Below are positions 1 through 8,503 of a DNA stretch of 64,000 bases, piece by piece. Source of the DNA: a virus; the IMG/VR virus record IMGVR_UViG_3300007640_008134, positions 1 through 64,000 of that record. One strand, written 5' to 3'. How positions within the stretch are numbered: position 1 is the stretch's first letter; every line of letters starts with the position of its first letter. Made by a program: the position numbers and the translations under genes. Under the pieces are notes generated by a model. The model saw only the letters and a program-made list of their open reading frames with translations, ran no database searches and was not told the DNA's origin.

Positions 1-54
1 AAGCAGCGTTTCCTTGCACTATCTAACTCGGACCGTCGTCTTTGTTATGTTCTT

Positions 55-83
55 AATATAGCAAAAGAATACACAAAGGTCAA
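55..83 (-). promoter_or_regulatory. sigma70-type promoter reading out of the window
   Basis: On the minus strand TTGACC (83-78) and TATATT (60-55) are separated by exactly 17 bases. It overlaps the end of the cold-shock-like gene and would drive a gene lying beyond the left edge of the window. The remaining bases 1-54 hold no gene that I can see and are probably its leader. Confidence 0.6.
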
Positions 84-277
84 CCTATTTTTTTAAGATT
101 TTGTGCATATCTTTTACTTTTTATTTGTATTTGATCGTATTCAACACGATCACCTAGTTTTGCATCAAAAGTAATTGTTTCAAATAGTACATCAATTAAT
201 CCTGTTTTCCAGTTATCAGGTCTAATAACACTAAACTTTCTATTTTTATTATATTTGTAAATTGTTCCTGTTGGCAT
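80..277 (-). CDS. small cold-shock-domain-like protein
   Basis: This 65-residue protein opens with MPTGTIYKYN and continues with a KFSVI segment. That resembles the first strands and the RNP1 region of cold-shock (CspA-type) OB folds, which are normally about 67 residues, so the length fits. The usual aromatic residues of RNP1 are only partly kept. Its ATG overlaps the stop of the upstream gene as TAATG, so it is translationally coupled to the reductase-like gene. A role as a small nucleic-acid-binding protein is inferred from the fold resemblance; there is no direct functional evidence. Confidence 0.5.
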   Translation of the reverse strand: MPTGTIYKYNKNRKFSVIRPDNWKTGLIDVLFETITFDAKLGDRVEYDQIQIKSKRYAQNLKKIG

Positions 278-978
278 TACATCATCTCCAATTGTAATAG
301 TGTTTGATCTAACTTTCCAAAATTATAAAGATGTATAGGATTGTCATTTCTTAAATCTTTTACAAACTTTACCGTGTTAAATCCTTTCATAGTAACGTAT
401 GTTAATCCTCTTAAATTGCCTAATGCATAAGCAACACTATCTGTTATTCCACAAATTTTTGCATATTTCCATAAACCGTCTAGAGAGCAGTTAGTTGCAA
501 CACCGTACCGTGTCTTCTTTTCCCAAGTATTTAACATTCTAGGATTGAAACATAGTTGACTTATTCCTCCTTTAAAATGCAAATACTTTGTGTATGCCAT
601 GTTAGAGTAAGTTTCACTTTGTGGATATACACCACAATACATATCAAAGCCATATGATTCTATAGCATCTCTTACTTCATAAAATGTTTGAAAAACTTTT
701 CCATGATACGTACTGCCTCCAATAAGTAAAACTTTATCAACACCTGCTTTGCGCATTGCAATACAATTTTCATGTAGTTCAGTTTCACTTTGTATATTAC
801 GTGCAGCAATATGTGCCATAGCTTTTGAACTTCCAGCTAAATCATTAATTTCTATTGCTGCATCTTTTACCTTTGAAAGACTTGTGTTAGGCAAATGAGT
901 AATACTAATACCGCTTGCAGTATCAATTGCATATTTACTTAACTTTTGTTTTGGAGTTTTTTCAATACTAATATCCAT
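277..978 (-). CDS. methylenetetrahydrofolate reductase-like protein
   Basis: The 233 residues resemble the flavin-dependent MTHFR TIM barrel, which reduces 5,10-methylene-THF to 5-methyl-THF. The segment AHIAARN followed by an Asn/Glu-rich helix and VDKVLLIGGS parallels the MTHFR stretch that ends in LALRGD. CGVYPQSE followed by ISQLCFNP parallels the GVAGYPEGHPE and TQLFFD motifs. The protein is shorter than the usual 280-300 residues and lacks a clear N-terminal EFFPP motif, so it may be truncated or diverged. It sits 7 nt after a radical SAM gene and is coupled to the cold-shock-like gene. If active it would be an auxiliary one-carbon gene feeding methionine/SAM supply; that role is inference. 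Confidence 0.6.
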   Translation of the reverse strand: MDISIEKTPKQKLSKYAIDTASGISITHLPNTSLSKVKDAAIEINDLAGSSKAMAHIAARNIQSETELHENCIAMRKAGVDKVLLIGGSTYHGKVFQTFYEVRDAIESYGFDMYCGVYPQSETYSNMAYTKYLHFKGGISQLCFNPRMLNTWEKKTRYGVATNCSLDGLWKYAKICGITDSVAYALGNLRGLTYVTMKGFNTVKFVKDLRNDNPIHLYNFGKLDQTLLQLEMM

Positions 979-985
979 TATGTAC

Positions 986-1825
986 TTAGCTTAAAAATAA
1001 TTCAGCACTATTTTTTCCTACTTTTGTACCACATACATCACAAGTCTCGCAAGCATTACTAAAATTTCTATTACCGTTGTATAATTCTTGTCTTAATTTT
1101 ACAAAATTATTATTCATCCATATTTTTGAAAATGTATTATTATGTATATTTCCAAATGGTAATTGCTTCCTACTCCAATCATTACAACAAAGTCTTACAT
1201 CTCCATTCCAATCTATAAATCCTTTATATGACGGCATATAACAAGGATTGCTGTTAGATTTTTTGTATAATAATCCACCTCTGTTGTTAAATCCATATTG
1301 ATTAATTAATGCAGGATCTCCAGTGTCATAATGTGGACGCAATATAAATTTATTTTTTTTATTTTTAAGTAAATTTTTAAATTTTTTTACTTGTTCTTTG
1401 CCATCGTAACAATCAATAATTAATAAATCTAAGAATTCTAAATCTTGTAAAGTAATTTTACCATTTAAAATATTATCGCCGTTTGTTATTAATTCAGTAT
1501 GATAATGTTTAGAAAATATAGTACATATTTGTACAATGTCTTTATTTAATAATGGTTCGCCAAATCCTGTAATATTAATATCTCCATTATACTCAGCATC
1601 TAATAATTGTTCAACAATTAATTGAGCTGTTTCTATTGTCATATTTAAATTACGATTTGGATATAATAAAGGATTAACTCTAGGACAAAAACTACAAGTT
1701 CTGTTGCATAATTCTGTTGGATTAATTTCTATTGTAGCTAATCCTAATAACTTAGGATTAGATATTGATACTTTGGTAAATCGATTGTTTCTATATTCAA
1801 TATGTTTATTAACATTAAACTTCAT
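986..1825 (-). CDS. radical SAM protein with SPASM-like C-terminus
   Basis: From the ATG at 1825 the protein has CNRTCSFCPR with Cys40, Cys44 and Cys47, the CxxxCxxC triad that binds the radical-SAM 4Fe-4S cluster, followed by a TGFGEPLLN segment typical of the SAM-binding strand. The C-terminal part has further cysteines (SNPCYM, RLCCND, CETCDVC), the pattern of an auxiliary SPASM/twitch cluster domain. Such enzymes modify peptides, nucleosides or sugars; the substrate here is unknown. A TTG five codons upstream is possible but lies in the T-tract of the neighbouring terminator, so I chose the ATG. No clear Shine-Dalgarno precedes it. Confidence 0.8.
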   Translation of the reverse strand: MKFNVNKHIEYRNNRFTKVSISNPKLLGLATIEINPTELCNRTCSFCPRVNPLLYPNRNLNMTIETAQLIVEQLLDAEYNGDINITGFGEPLLNKDIVQICTIFSKHYHTELITNGDNILNGKITLQDLEFLDLLIIDCYDGKEQVKKFKNLLKNKKNKFILRPHYDTGDPALINQYGFNNRGGLLYKKSNSNPCYMPSYKGFIDWNGDVRLCCNDWSRKQLPFGNIHNNTFSKIWMNNNFVKLRQELYNGNRNFSNACETCDVCGTKVGKNSAELFLS

Positions 1826-1841
1826 TGTAATATATACCAAA

Positions 1842-1867
1842 AAAATAGGCCCCGTAGGGCCTATTTT
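1842..1867 (-). terminator. rho-independent terminator of the head operon
   Basis: On the minus strand AAAATAGGCCC, a TACG loop and GGGCCTATTTT form an 11-bp stem followed by a T-run. The loop is a UACG tetraloop closed by C-G, an especially stable type. It lies 20 nt after the gp23 stop codon and just before the radical SAM gene, so it ends the abundant head transcript. The stem also has a short T-run on the plus strand, but no plus-strand gene needs it. Confidence 0.92.
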
Positions 1868-1887
1868 AAAATCATATAAGTTTAAAC

Positions 1888-3060
1888 TTAGCTGAAGCTT
1901 AGGTTTCCGCTGTTTACTTCTACCTTTTCTAGGTAGTCAGCTGCGTTACCTAGCGACGATGCTGTGTTTGATAGCTCAACATATCCGTAACGTGTCATGA
2001 AGCTCACAACTGGTTCGAATGATGTCGGATCTAGTACAACGCCACTGCTCATCAATGGGATGTATGGGCAGTAGAACGCTGCTGCGTCTGATTCGCTAGT
2101 ACCTTTGTAACCAACTAGTACATCGTCGTCTGCTGCATATGTGTTTACATATACTTTCATTGCATTGTTCAATGTACCAACCATTTTTGTGTTTGTCGGT
2201 GCTTCAAATGTACCCTCTGTAGTACGTGCAAATGCTGATGTAGTTGCACTTTGTAGTACGGTTAGGATTGCTGGTGAAACAACAGCCCAGTTACCTGCAC
2301 CACGGCGTGTACGCTGTGCGATGCGGTTTGCTGCGCGGTTAACTAATACTGCTAGTGCAGCATGTTCGTCACCAACGAATGTTGCAGTACCTGATACAGC
2401 CGCTTGGTTAAATGTGTCTGTACCTGTTCCTGCTAGTGTGTTTAGAGATGCTAGAATCTCTTGGTCGATTTCTGCAGTAATCTCTTGTGCTAGTGCAGCC
2501 ATGATTTCTGCTTCTACGTCGATACCGTGTTGTGCTTGAGCGTCTTGTGCCGCTTCAAATGTCCAACGTGCTGATAGCTTACGTGATTTAGCTTCCACGG
2601 TCTGTTTCAAGATCTGGATGCTTAGTCTGTTACCAGCTGCACCTTCTAGTGCCGCAGTTGCATCAGCTTTTGCTGTTGTAGCATTACCTGAATATGCTTC
2701 TGCGATTTTGAATGGTGATAGTGCTTCTTCACCAGCTACTGCGCCTGCTGCGCCTGAGCCTGCTGTGTCGCTGTAGCGAACACGTAGTGTGTGAATTTGA
2801 CCAACTGGTCCAGTCATTGGTTGAACACCAACGATTTCATTAGCGATGACGGTTGGCATAACACGTCTAATCACTGGTAGGATAACACGGTTAAGTGTTG
2901 CGATGTTACCGGCAGATGTAGCACCAGCAGTTGCAGTTTCAGCCAAATACTTGCGAGTATTTTCTAATGTTGAAGCCATTACTGCTTTCTTATTGCCTGA
3001 TAGGCCTTCAAGAAGTGCTGTTTTTGTATCTTGCCAGCGACTTTCTAGTAGTTCTGACAT
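1888..3060 (-). CDS. 23: major capsid protein
   Basis: This 390-residue protein is T4 gp23-like, with an HK97-type fold expected, and forms the hexamers of the head shell. The stretch ANEIVGVQPMTGPVGQIHTL (about residues 73-92) is a hallmark of T4-type capsid proteins. T4 protease gp21 cuts after (I/L)-x-E; LAE at residues 39-41 is a plausible maturation site, which I infer from that rule. A good AAGGAGA ribosome site precedes the ATG. It is last in the order gp20-gp21-gp22-gp23 and is followed by a strong terminator. It appears less AT-rich than the surrounding genes, as expected for a highly expressed gene. Confidence 0.97.
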   Translation of the reverse strand: MSELLESRWQDTKTALLEGLSGNKKAVMASTLENTRKYLAETATAGATSAGNIATLNRVILPVIRRVMPTVIANEIVGVQPMTGPVGQIHTLRVRYSDTAGSGAAGAVAGEEALSPFKIAEAYSGNATTAKADATAALEGAAGNRLSIQILKQTVEAKSRKLSARWTFEAAQDAQAQHGIDVEAEIMAALAQEITAEIDQEILASLNTLAGTGTDTFNQAAVSGTATFVGDEHAALAVLVNRAANRIAQRTRRGAGNWAVVSPAILTVLQSATTSAFARTTEGTFEAPTNTKMVGTLNNAMKVYVNTYAADDDVLVGYKGTSESDAAAFYCPYIPLMSSGVVLDPTSFEPVVSFMTRYGYVELSNTASSLGNAADYLEKVEVNSGNLSFS

Positions 3061-3070
3061 AGGTTTCTCC

Positions 3071-4162
3071 TTAATTTAATCCAGCTAGACGTTTTATATC
3101 AATCACATTGTGATCTACGTCTGCTTTTACGTCATTTTGTGTTCTGTTGCCTGTTACTTCTTTTGCCTCTGCTAATACTGCCTTTTGTTTTGCTGGACCT
3201 TTACCGTCTAATACTGCCGGTAGATACTTATCAAAAGCAGAACGTAGTTTTGCTGTTTGAACTGATTCCAGTAAATCCATCATAATTGATTGTTGGTCTT
3301 TGCTCAATGGTGAGATTAGACCGCTAATTGTTTCTTTGCGGGCCACCGATTCGTTAATTGTTTTAATTTGCGATTCTTTGTTTTCCACAAGTTTTACTGC
3401 TTTCGCCGCCACATTTTTAGCTTCTGAAAGTTGCTTGTCTTTTGCGTCAATAACTTTTAAAAGTTTAGCTGTTTCTGATTTCTCATTTAAATAGCTATGT
3501 GAATATTCGTTAGCAAATGCTTCGAATAATTTACGACCGAAATCATTTTTACGTGCTTGATCAATATCTTCTTTAAGTGCCGAGATCTCTTTTTTAAGAC
3601 CTTTTGACACGGTTTCAGATACCAACGCTGCACTTTTTTCAATAAAGTCTTTTTTAACTTTATTGACATGAGCTTTGCCTTCACGTACAAGACGTACTTT
3701 TGTTTCAGCAAGATCTTTTTTGTCTTCATAAAACTCTGCAAGTTCTTTTGCAAGCGACTCAACTACAAACTCTTCTAGAGCAACAAACTTGTCAGCCATT
3801 GCTTTTTGATCTGAGTGTAGTTCTTTGATTTCTTTTGCTAGTTGTTCACTAACAAATGATTTCATTAGATTAGCATTTTTACGCTGTGCAATAGCAAATT
3901 TTGCTTTTGCTTCAGCTAATTGCTTACGATCTTCTTGGAATTCTGCAATTTCTTCGCTAAGTTTCTCAGTCATCATAGCATCAATGGCTTCAACCATTGT
4001 GTCTTTATCATGCTCATACTTTTTAGCAAATTCTTCACGTAGTTCCGCAGTGACCTGAAGGCGATTTTCTTTCACCTTTGCGTTCCATGCTTCTTCTAGT
4101 TCTGAGCGCACTTCTTCCGATAGTGCAGTGTTTTCGAAGAGTGATTTTAGTGCATCTAACAT
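3071..4162 (-). CDS. 22: prohead core scaffolding protein
   Basis: This 363-residue protein is highly charged, rich in Lys, Glu and Ala, and almost entirely predicted coiled coil. It starts MLDALKSLFENTALSEEV, a start typical of T4-like gp22. It lies directly between the protease and capsid genes, as gp22 does in T4. It would form the internal core on which gp23 assembles and then be degraded by gp21. It is longer than T4 gp22 (about 270 residues), as is usual in marine relatives. Confidence 0.92.
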   Translation of the reverse strand: MLDALKSLFENTALSEEVRSELEEAWNAKVKENRLQVTAELREEFAKKYEHDKDTMVEAIDAMMTEKLSEEIAEFQEDRKQLAEAKAKFAIAQRKNANLMKSFVSEQLAKEIKELHSDQKAMADKFVALEEFVVESLAKELAEFYEDKKDLAETKVRLVREGKAHVNKVKKDFIEKSAALVSETVSKGLKKEISALKEDIDQARKNDFGRKLFEAFANEYSHSYLNEKSETAKLLKVIDAKDKQLSEAKNVAAKAVKLVENKESQIKTINESVARKETISGLISPLSKDQQSIMMDLLESVQTAKLRSAFDKYLPAVLDGKGPAKQKAVLAEAKEVTGNRTQNDVKADVDHNVIDIKRLAGLN

Positions 4163-4179
4163 TTTATATCCTCTCCTAG

Positions 4180-4803
4180 TTAGCGGAGTTTGCTTATTAC
4201 ATCTAATAAGCTCTCTTTTAAATATTTTTGTGCCTGTTTGTCGCCTTGAACTTCCCTTGATGTTTGGAACGCCTTATACCCTCCTCGGGTGTTCATAAGG
4301 TGTTCGTATATCGGTGTTGGGTATGCGCCTGGCGCACTTGGCTGCGCCACAACGTCTACGGTAATAATTTCAAAATCTGATACTTCACCGTTACCGCTTT
4401 CGCTTACATTACCACTACCTCTCGATGAAACACCTAGTTTAACGCCGCTTTCTAGCATTGTTTTAACTAGTTGTCCCATCGGAGTTGGTAGTACTTTTAG
4501 TTTACCGTAACCGTTTGGGCCATCCATCCACATTTCTGTAATCATATGGCTTACACGATCTAAGTTAATATTAAGTCCATCTGGATGATCTACTTCGCCT
4601 AACACTGAGTAGCCACCACTGATTTGTTCGTTGAGTGTGGTGACAGCCCTGCCAATCTCGTTAACGGGATAAACACGCTGATTTGCGTTGCGTACTCCGC
4701 CTTGAATGCAAATACCTTTCATGTAAAGATCTTTGCCTTCGTTGGCAGACTCAACAACCATTTTAGCAGCATCAAAGCTCAAATGTTCGTTCAGTAGTCT
4801 CAT
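4180..4803 (-). CDS. 21: prohead core maturation protease
   Basis: This 207-residue serine protease belongs to the T4 gp21 family, which has a herpesvirus-assemblin-like fold. GEVDHPD supplies the probable catalytic His73 and GVSSRGSG the probable catalytic Ser126 or Ser127, both in the order expected for the family. It digests the scaffold and trims gp23 and other head proteins after (I/L)-x-E sites. The gene ends 17 nt before gp22 and follows the acidic core-like protein, so protease, core and shell are made from one transcript. Confidence 0.95.
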   Translation of the reverse strand: MRLLNEHLSFDAAKMVVESANEGKDLYMKGICIQGGVRNANQRVYPVNEIGRAVTTLNEQISGGYSVLGEVDHPDGLNINLDRVSHMITEMWMDGPNGYGKLKVLPTPMGQLVKTMLESGVKLGVSSRGSGNVSESGNGEVSDFEIITVDVVAQPSAPGAYPTPIYEHLMNTRGGYKAFQTSREVQGDKQAQKYLKESLLDVISKLR

Positions 4804-4813
4804 ACGTCAGTCC

Positions 4814-5800
4814 TTACTTCGCTCTTTTTGGAGCACCGTTTAGAGGTGAACCTGCACCTTTATCGGCTGTCTCTGGCTTGCCCTTTTTCTCAGCGCCGTG
4901 GCCAGGTTGTGATGCTAACTTAGTAGCACCTTTCGCGCCAGGAACGTTTACGTTACCAGCGTTATCTTCTTTTGGAGCACTTGCACCTGTACCGCTTTCG
5001 TCAGCTGAACCGCCTTTTGCGATGTTTGCTGATGTGCCGCCCATGTTGTTTGGCTTTGCTACTGGTGATTTTGCATTTGCGCCATTGTCACCCATTGTTG
5101 CTGACACTTTATCTGTGTATTCACGCATAATCTCTGCATGTGATTTTGCTGATTTTGACTCTTCAACTTCTTCGTCAGCTGCTTCATCTACTTCTTCGTC
5201 TTCAAAAGCATATGATTCTTCTTCGGCTTCTTCTTCGTCGTCGCCTTCTTCTGAATCCATGTCCATTGGCATTTCATCACCTGGCTCTTCATCACCTGGC
5301 TCTTCGTCGCCCATCATAGCTTCAAATTCTGCTTTTAGAGCTTCTAATTCGTCTTCTAGGTCAGCAACACGATCTTCTACATCGCCTTCTTCGTCACCCA
5401 TACCCATGTCGTCGTCACCCATTTCTGGTTCCATATCCATGTCGTCGCCACCGTCCATTGCAATGTCGCCCATCATGTCGTCTACTGGGTCACCTTCTGC
5501 AACATCAAACATTTCTTCAACTTCTTCATCAGATTCATCTAAATCTTCATCAGCAGCTTCGTCTACTTCTTCATCAGTTGCTTCGTCTAGGTCTTCTTCT
5601 GATTCATCTACTTCTTCATCTGTAGCTTCATCAACTTCTTCATCAGTTGTTTCTTCTACTTCTTCTTCATCTTCAAGTAGTGATTCGTAAATATCTCTTG
5701 ATTTTTCTACCACGATTTCGTGGAACAATGCTTCTGCACCTTCTCTGTCTTCATTGACGAGACGCTCAAGCATTTCTTCAAACTTATTGCGATCAGTCAT
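4814..5800 (-). CDS. acidic prohead-core-like protein
   Basis: I start it at the ATG at 5800, which has an AAGGAG site six bases upstream; a TTG further out would bypass that site. The N-terminal 40 residues contain an EALFHEIVVEKSRDIYESLL helix that recurs in marine T4-like phages next to gp21. The rest is Asp/Glu-rich low complexity with repeated TDEEVDEA-like units, then a Gly/Ser/Ala-rich tail. Its place between portal and protease and its extreme acidity suggest an internal core protein comparable to T4 gp67, but sequence homology to gp67 is not evident. The repeats also create long reading frames on the opposite strand that are not genes. Confidence 0.75.
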   Translation of the reverse strand: MTDRNKFEEMLERLVNEDREGAEALFHEIVVEKSRDIYESLLEDEEEVEETTDEEVDEATDEEVDESEEDLDEATDEEVDEAADEDLDESDEEVEEMFDVAEGDPVDDMMGDIAMDGGDDMDMEPEMGDDDMGMGDEEGDVEDRVADLEDELEALKAEFEAMMGDEEPGDEEPGDEMPMDMDSEEGDDEEEAEEESYAFEDEEVDEAADEEVEESKSAKSHAEIMREYTDKVSATMGDNGANAKSPVAKPNNMGGTSANIAKGGSADESGTGASAPKEDNAGNVNVPGAKGATKLASQPGHGAEKKGKPETADKGAGSPLNGAPKRAK

Positions 5801-5832
5801 GTCATTCTCCTTTATTGTCAAGGCTGTCAGTT

Positions 5833-5840
5833 ATATTTAC
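5833..5840 (-). promoter_or_regulatory. late-promoter-like box
   Basis: GTAAATAT on the minus strand lies 33 nt upstream of the ATG of the acidic core-like gene, in an 86-nt gap. It matches the NTAAATA(C/T) pattern seen before other late genes of this phage and resembles the T4 late promoter TATAAATA. It would start the transcript for the acidic protein, gp21, gp22 and gp23. Confidence 0.45.
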
Positions 5841-5886
5841 ACTTTTTAGAAAATATACGTGTAAAATGGGGTCAAAACAGCGTATT

Positions 5887-6492
5887 TTAGTGTATTGAAG
5901 TGGTGATGTTGAATTTTTCTACAAAATTTTCAACATCTATATGTGTTAGATTGGGTAAATCTTTTAAATGATCTGGTATAAATCCTTCATTTTCTATTAT
6001 TCGATAGTATTTAGTTTTTGGAAACTGATTTATACACATCATAGTTTGTCTTGTCCAATTTCCAAAATAAGTTGCTCTGTCTTCTGTTCTTTTATAATTT
6101 TGCGATCCAGCATATATGTTATTAACAAATTGCTTATCTTTTCCAATTCCTTCATAATCAAAACCTAAAATGTAAATTTCGTCATATGAATGTTGACTAG
6201 CTAAAAGTAATGCAGTAGGTCCACTACTCCATCCTTTGTTTGGATTCATAATATTAATTTGAGGTAAACCTTTTGTAACTTTATTTGAATTACTCCAAAC
6301 ACTATTATTTTTGTAATATTCAGTTTGAGATAATTCTATAATCATTTTAGTGTCTACACAAACTAAATGATCAGGAGCAAATTCTCTATACAAGGCATTA
6401 CATCCATAGACTTTGCCTATTTCCTTTAAGTAGTTTGGATGGATTTTTTTTCTGCTGACACCGTTACCTAAAACAAATGCTCTTTTTATCAT
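5887..6492 (-). CDS. sialyltransferase-like (GT42-type) protein
   Basis: The 201-residue protein starts MIKRAFVLGNGVSRKKI, followed by a YGCNALYREF segment, and later has WSSGPTALLLA and DEIYILGFDYEG. That order (GNG-S motif, CN motif, SG-x-A helix, then eIYl-GfD strand) resembles bacterial GT42 sialyltransferases and related sugar-phosphate-binding Rossmann proteins. It overlaps the preceding small gene by ATGA within the head operon, so it is expressed with virion genes. A role in glycosylating virion proteins, or host surface sugars, is inference. It could also be a related MptE/DUF115-like pyrophosphokinase fold. Confidence 0.5.
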   Translation of the reverse strand: MIKRAFVLGNGVSRKKIHPNYLKEIGKVYGCNALYREFAPDHLVCVDTKMIIELSQTEYYKNNSVWSNSNKVTKGLPQINIMNPNKGWSSGPTALLLASQHSYDEIYILGFDYEGIGKDKQFVNNIYAGSQNYKRTEDRATYFGNWTRQTMMCINQFPKTKYYRIIENEGFIPDHLKDLPNLTHIDVENFVEKFNITTSIH

Positions 6493-6740
6493 ACGCCTCC
6501 GCCAAGTGCTGCTTGAGCTGCTAATCCGTACATTTGTCTAATGTAGTTTAGATCTTTCATTGACTCTTTTCTATGTGCATCACTGGCTTTGCGGGCTTTG
6601 TTTATATCTTTTAATGTTAGTCTACTTTTTCTTGTATCATCAACTTTAATCACACTTTGGTCGTCTTGCGGATCGTATGTTTCGTCCTCAACTGGTTCCA
6701 TTGTATCTTTATCGAAGTAATATAGTTCTCGTAGTATCAT
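6489..6740 (-). CDS. small conserved protein between portal and capsid genes
   Basis: This 83-residue protein has an acidic N-terminus and a basic helix with KARKASDAHRKESMKDLNYI, ending in Gly-Gly-Gly-Val. I do not recognise a domain. It sits 8 nt after gp20 and overlaps the next gene by ATGA. The position corresponds to small head-core genes (67, 68) in T4, so a head assembly role is plausible but unproven. Confidence 0.6.
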   Translation of the reverse strand: MILRELYYFDKDTMEPVEDETYDPQDDQSVIKVDDTRKSRLTLKDINKARKASDAHRKESMKDLNYIRQMYGLAAQAALGGGV

Positions 6741-6748
6741 ATTATTAT

Positions 6749-8503
6749 TTATATAGTTTGTGCCGTTTCAGTAGGTGCTGGTGTTCCGCCTAAATCATTT
6801 TCTGTATTTGTTGCCGGTGCTTCTCCAGTGCCGCCATCAATGCCTCCCAAGTCTCCTTCTAGATCAGTTTCCATACCACCTAGGTCTCCTGCAAGGTCAG
6901 CACCGCTAAGGCCTGCACCACGCATTTCACCTGCCATGTCATCGTTAACTAGATCTACTAGATTTTCGTCGTTCTCTTCTCTCCACAAACGTTCGTTTTC
7001 TGCAATCTCTTCTGCACTTAATCCTAAGAAACGTTGCATAGCAAATCTATTTGAGATATAAGGTATACCTGCCATTTGCGTAAACGTTCCTATTCTGTTG
7101 TTATCAAGTTCTGCTTGTCTATATGCTGCAAAGTTTTGTGGTGGTGTTAACCTTAAGTCAAACATTGCAAAATCAATATTTGCACCTTTTGAACCTAAGA
7201 ATAGTTTGAACTCTTTGTTGAATACTTCTTCAACCATGGATTGCAAACGTTCGCAGTATTTGTTAAAGCGAAGTTCTTGAATATAGGCAGTACCCACACG
7301 TCCATCATTGTATTGTGAAGCACCGTCATCTGCTCCAGTTGGTAAGTACGAACTTGGGATACGTAAGCCGCGTACCAACTTATTAGTAAAGTATCTAAGG
7401 TCATCAATTTCTCCTAAGTTGGTACCACCCGGAAGTGTTTCAACTTTTGAGCCACGCCCTTCAGCAGTTTGTGGAAAGAAGTAATCTTCGTTGATTGACA
7501 GAGGATTATAACTTGAGTCTATAACATTTGTGCCACCACCTGTCTTGGATGGGATACGTCTTTGGTGTATTTCCGTTTTTACACGCTCCACAAATTGCAT
7601 AGCAAGGTGTGAAGGCATGTTACCCACATCAACGTAGAATACTCTGCGCTCTGGCGCACGTTGTACACGATAGATAATAATCGCATCTTCTAATAATTCT
7701 TTTTGTTTGTATACTTTAAAAATACTTTCTAATAGTGAATTACCAAATGGAAAGTTTTGATCAAGTCCTTCACTCATTGACAAATGTACAACATGATTTG
7801 CATCTACATAAGTTTCATCATGTTCTTGTGCAAATCTACTTGTGTTACCACTTGGTGTATGATTACCTGTTTGGCTTTGTTTTGTAACCGTTTGATATCC
7901 TGGACTTGTTCCTCCAGGTCCGTAACTATTAGTTGTGTTTAAAGGTGTTGCTTCTAGTGCTTCAAATGCAAAATTTAAATTTTTAACAACATACTGCTCA
8001 GGCTTTTTTCCTTCGCTTTCGTTAACAATAATTTTTGTTACTTGACTAGGATCAACGTGATACCATTTTTGTGTCTGTGGATCTCTAATAAAAAATTGGT
8101 CGCCATATTTAAATGCATTACGTATTGTTCTAAACATACGTGTTTCAAATTGATTTAATTTACACCATTGCTTTAGATATTGCCCTATAACTTGTACTTC
8201 GCTGTTAGTAGGTGATCCTTTAAAATCAATTTCAAAATGTGTATCGTTTTGTTTGTTTTTTTGTGAACAAAACTCAGCAAGAATATCTAGTGCAGCATTA
8301 ACTTCACTATCACTATCCATTGTATTGTATTGATTATAACGTTCAATACGATTTGGAGACCCTACATATACGTCAGGCAAATGAGAAGAATAATTTGCAG
8401 CAGCAGGACCTACGTTACCTGTACCTCGCATAGAAAATGGCGAATAACTGCCATTTCTATTGTCAGCAGTTGGAACTGGAGTAAAATATTTTTTCCAACT
8501 CAT
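6749..8503 (-). CDS. 20: portal vertex protein
   Basis: This 584-residue protein is gp20 of T4-like phages, the dodecameric portal through which DNA is packaged and to which neck and tail attach. Recognisable family stretches include VNAALDILAEF near residue 70, RAPERRVFYVDVGNMP near residue 280, and the TLPGGTNLGEIDDL region about 70 residues later. The C-terminus is a Gly/Asp-rich low-complexity tail. It begins immediately after the stop of the tape-measure-like gene, without a spacer. Confidence 0.95.
   Translation of the reverse strand: MSWKKYFTPVPTADNRNGSYSPFSMRGTGNVGPAAANYSSHLPDVYVGSPNRIERYNQYNTMDSDSEVNAALDILAEFCSQKNKQNDTHFEIDFKGSPTNSEVQVIGQYLKQWCKLNQFETRMFRTIRNAFKYGDQFFIRDPQTQKWYHVDPSQVTKIIVNESEGKKPEQYVVKNLNFAFEALEATPLNTTNSYGPGGTSPGYQTVTKQSQTGNHTPSGNTSRFAQEHDETYVDANHVVHLSMSEGLDQNFPFGNSLLESIFKVYKQKELLEDAIIIYRVQRAPERRVFYVDVGNMPSHLAMQFVERVKTEIHQRRIPSKTGGGTNVIDSSYNPLSINEDYFFPQTAEGRGSKVETLPGGTNLGEIDDLRYFTNKLVRGLRIPSSYLPTGADDGASQYNDGRVGTAYIQELRFNKYCERLQSMVEEVFNKEFKLFLGSKGANIDFAMFDLRLTPPQNFAAYRQAELDNNRIGTFTQMAGIPYISNRFAMQRFLGLSAEEIAENERLWREENDENLVDLVNDDMAGEMRGAGLSGADLAGDLGGMETDLEGDLGGIDGGTGEAPATNTENDLGGTPAPTETAQTI

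Noticed and set aside
3487-3762. 91-codon minus-strand frame inside gp22
   Set aside because: It is a frame shadow of the Lys/Glu-rich coiled coil with no start signal, and gp22 itself is intact.
4878-5690. Long Ser/Pro-rich plus-strand open frame opposite the acidic core-like gene
   Set aside because: It arises from the GAA/GAT repeat codons of the minus-strand gene read backwards; it has no ribosome site and a composition explained by the repeat.
5150-5690. CRISPR-like or tandem DNA repeat
   Set aside because: The repetition is in-frame Asp/Glu codons of variable unit length without constant spacers; it is protein low complexity.
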